A stretch of DNA of 64,000 nt from Lactobacillus sp. Its GTDB lineage: Bacteria; Bacillota; Bacilli; Lactobacillales; Lactobacillaceae. The DNA lies in the NCBI RefSeq assembly GCF_014803895.1, contig NZ_JAAVAU010000005.1, positions 56,431 to 120,430 on the forward strand. The letters run 5' to 3'. The notes beneath the pieces were generated by a model, which saw only the letters and a list, made by a program, of their open reading frames with translations, ran no database searches and was not told the origin of the DNA. Below, one piece after another: positions 63,105-64,000 of this stretch. The translations under genes and the position numbers were made by a program. Position 1 is the first letter of the stretch. The number at the start of each line of letters is the position of its first letter.

Positions 63105-63592
63105 TAATATGCACCTCCGTTTAAGTGCCTCAAGCACAATATTCTAAGATAGAATAGCATATTTATATAAAAAATCCAAGTCTTTTCCTATAAAAAACTT
63201 TATTTATTATGAGGTATACTTTTTTATTTTTTAAATATACTTTTTGTGGATTTCTTGCGCATAAATATTTACAAGACGAATTATTCACAGCTTTTTGCAC
63301 AAACATATCAACAATTAACAGGCTGTTATTAACTTTTTCAACAAGGGTGTTAATAACTTGTATATTTACGTTATAAGCTCTGTAAATATAATAAATATTA
63401 TCAACAGAATGCTTGTGGATAATTATAAATGCTATTAACAATTATTAGCCAATGTGGAAAACTCGCTTTTTTTATTCACATGCCTGTTAATTTGTTAATT
63501 ATACTTTTGCACTTGTGGAAAACTTACTCATATAATGCTAAAATAACTTAGAAAAAATATTTAAAATTTTTATCTATTTGGAGGATAACTTT
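63105..63592. other. Origin-type region (oriC) with DnaA boxes
   Basis: 488 AT-rich bases between divergent rpmH and dnaA. DnaA-box matches (TTATCCACA with up to two changes, both strands): 63245-63253 TGTGGATTT, 63281-63289 TTATTCACA, 63398-63406 TTATCAACA, 63414-63422 TGTGGATAA (perfect), 63453-63461 TGTGGAAAA, 63472-63480 TTATTCACA and 63514-63522 TGTGGAAAA. A GTTATTAAC/GTTAATAAC inverted repeat lies at 63325-63357. No gene is credible here; a 92-codon minus-strand frame has no ribosome binding site. Confidence 0.88.
63507..63536 (+). promoter_or_regulatory. dnaA promoter containing a DnaA box
   Basis: TTGCAC (63507-63512) and TATAAT (63531-63536) are 18 bp apart. The DnaA box at 63514-63522 lies in the spacer, so DnaA can repress its own gene. 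Confidence 0.7.
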
Positions 63593-64000
63593 GTGTTTGA
63601 CTTAGAAAAATTCTGGCAATTCTTTAACGAAGAAATGAAACGTCGTTATAGTGAAGTTGCCTACAATGCCTGGTTTAAAAACACTAAGCCAATTTCTTTC
63701 AATAAAGCCAATAACGAAATGCTGATAGCAGTAGAATCACCTGTATCCAAAGGATATTGGGAAAAAAACTTAGCATCTCAATTAATACAAGAAGCATATG
63801 CCTATGCAGATATTGAGATTTCTCCTAAGTTTCAGCTTGCTAATAAGACAAATAATGAACACTTTTTAACACCTAGTGTTAGTCAAGAACGATTACGCGA
63901 GCAACATCATCCTAATGCTTTCACAGAAGGTTTACCACTTAATAACAAGTACACATTTGATACATTCGTTCAAGGCGAAGGAAACAAATTGGCTGCTGGT
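63593..64000 (+). CDS. dnaA: Chromosomal replication initiator DnaA (5' part)
   Basis: The GTG at 63593 follows GGAGG and opens FDLEKFWQFFNEEMKRRYSE, then AYNAWFKNTKPISF, the domain I pattern of DnaA; 136 codons are visible, reaching the end of the linker and the start of domain III (LNNKYTFDTFVQGEGN). DnaA binds the boxes to the left and melts the origin. The rest lies beyond the window. Confidence 0.97.
   Translation, partial: MFDLEKFWQFFNEEMKRRYSEVAYNAWFKNTKPISFNKANNEMLIAVESPVSKGYWEKNLASQLIQEAYAYADIEISPKFQLANKTNNEHFLTPSVSQERLREQHHPNAFTEGLPLNNKYTFDTFVQGEGNKLAAG

Noticed and set aside
63163..63441. 92-codon minus-strand ORF in the origin region
   Set aside because: It crosses several DnaA boxes, has no ribosome binding site and low-complexity AT-driven composition.
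1..64000. CRISPR array, tRNA or rRNA genes, intact insertion sequence
   Set aside because: No regularly spaced repeats, no cloverleaf or rRNA-like segments, and no transposase frame or terminal inverted repeats were seen.

Overview
The window is a low-GC Firmicute chromosome segment that ends at the replication origin. The gene content (two tandem deoxynucleoside kinases, malolactic enzyme, inducible ornithine decarboxylase, class II fumarase, many small ABC exporters and Rgg regulators) fits a Lactobacillus of the acidophilus/gasseri/johnsonii group. Species is an inference from remembered protein families. The right end carries rpmH-rnpA-yidC and mnmE-mnmG on the minus strand, a DnaA-box-rich intergenic region, and the start of dnaA on the plus strand.

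Layout. 1-9 kb: end of a DUF2207 protein, an SPC-type metal P-type ATPase, a CPA2 antiporter, an ABC exporter divergent from an Rgg-like regulator, an MFS remnant, and DUF805, CPBP and YdcF membrane proteins. 9-16 kb: a MacB-like ABC protein, a BMP lipoprotein, an aldo/keto reductase, nagB with NagR-type operators, and tandem deoxynucleoside kinases. 16-21.4 kb: a thiol/redox block (thioredoxin, a 45-residue Cys protein, a GAPDH, a DsbA-like protein, an MBL hydrolase, an HxlR regulator) whose promoters share long repeated sequences. 21.5-25.6 kb: two paralogous purine permeases around a MerR regulator with a zinc ribbon, then a second peptide deformylase-like protein. 25.7-29.6 kb: Rgg, a decayed lactococcin 972-type bacteriocin, and its DUF1430/ABC immunity pair. 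29.7-32.8 kb: a copper operon copY-cupA-cupredoxin-copA, in which the metal-binding domain of CopA is a separate gene.

32.8-39.2 kb is the most interesting part. A very AT-rich class III lanthipeptide locus has a 38-residue precursor with SxxC and TxxC motifs, a LanKC synthetase and an ABC exporter frameshifted by a 5-bp duplication. Next to it lie a secreted matrixin-like protease, a 12-residue hydrophobic peptide gene and an Rgg regulator. 39.3-45 kb: amino acid permease, ornithine decarboxylase, methionine gamma-lyase-like enzyme, cysteine hydrolase. 45.2-50.5 kb: malate block (mleS, frameshifted mleR, fumC, AEC permease). 50.6-54.8 kb: a second Rgg / short hydrophobic peptide / secreted protein system, with a DUF2712-like secreted protein and a four-gene ABC transporter. 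54.9-64 kb: ClC exchanger, a parS-like site, gnd, mnmG, mnmE, yidC, rnpA, rpmH, oriC, dnaA.

The recurring theme is Rgg regulator, then tiny hydrophobic peptide, then secreted effector or ABC exporter. It is clear at 38-39 kb and 53-55 kb and possibly decayed at 26 kb. The two clear peptides share an ML(L)P[VI]LL core, which suggests SHP-like pheromone signalling. No tRNA, rRNA, CRISPR array or intact insertion sequence was seen.
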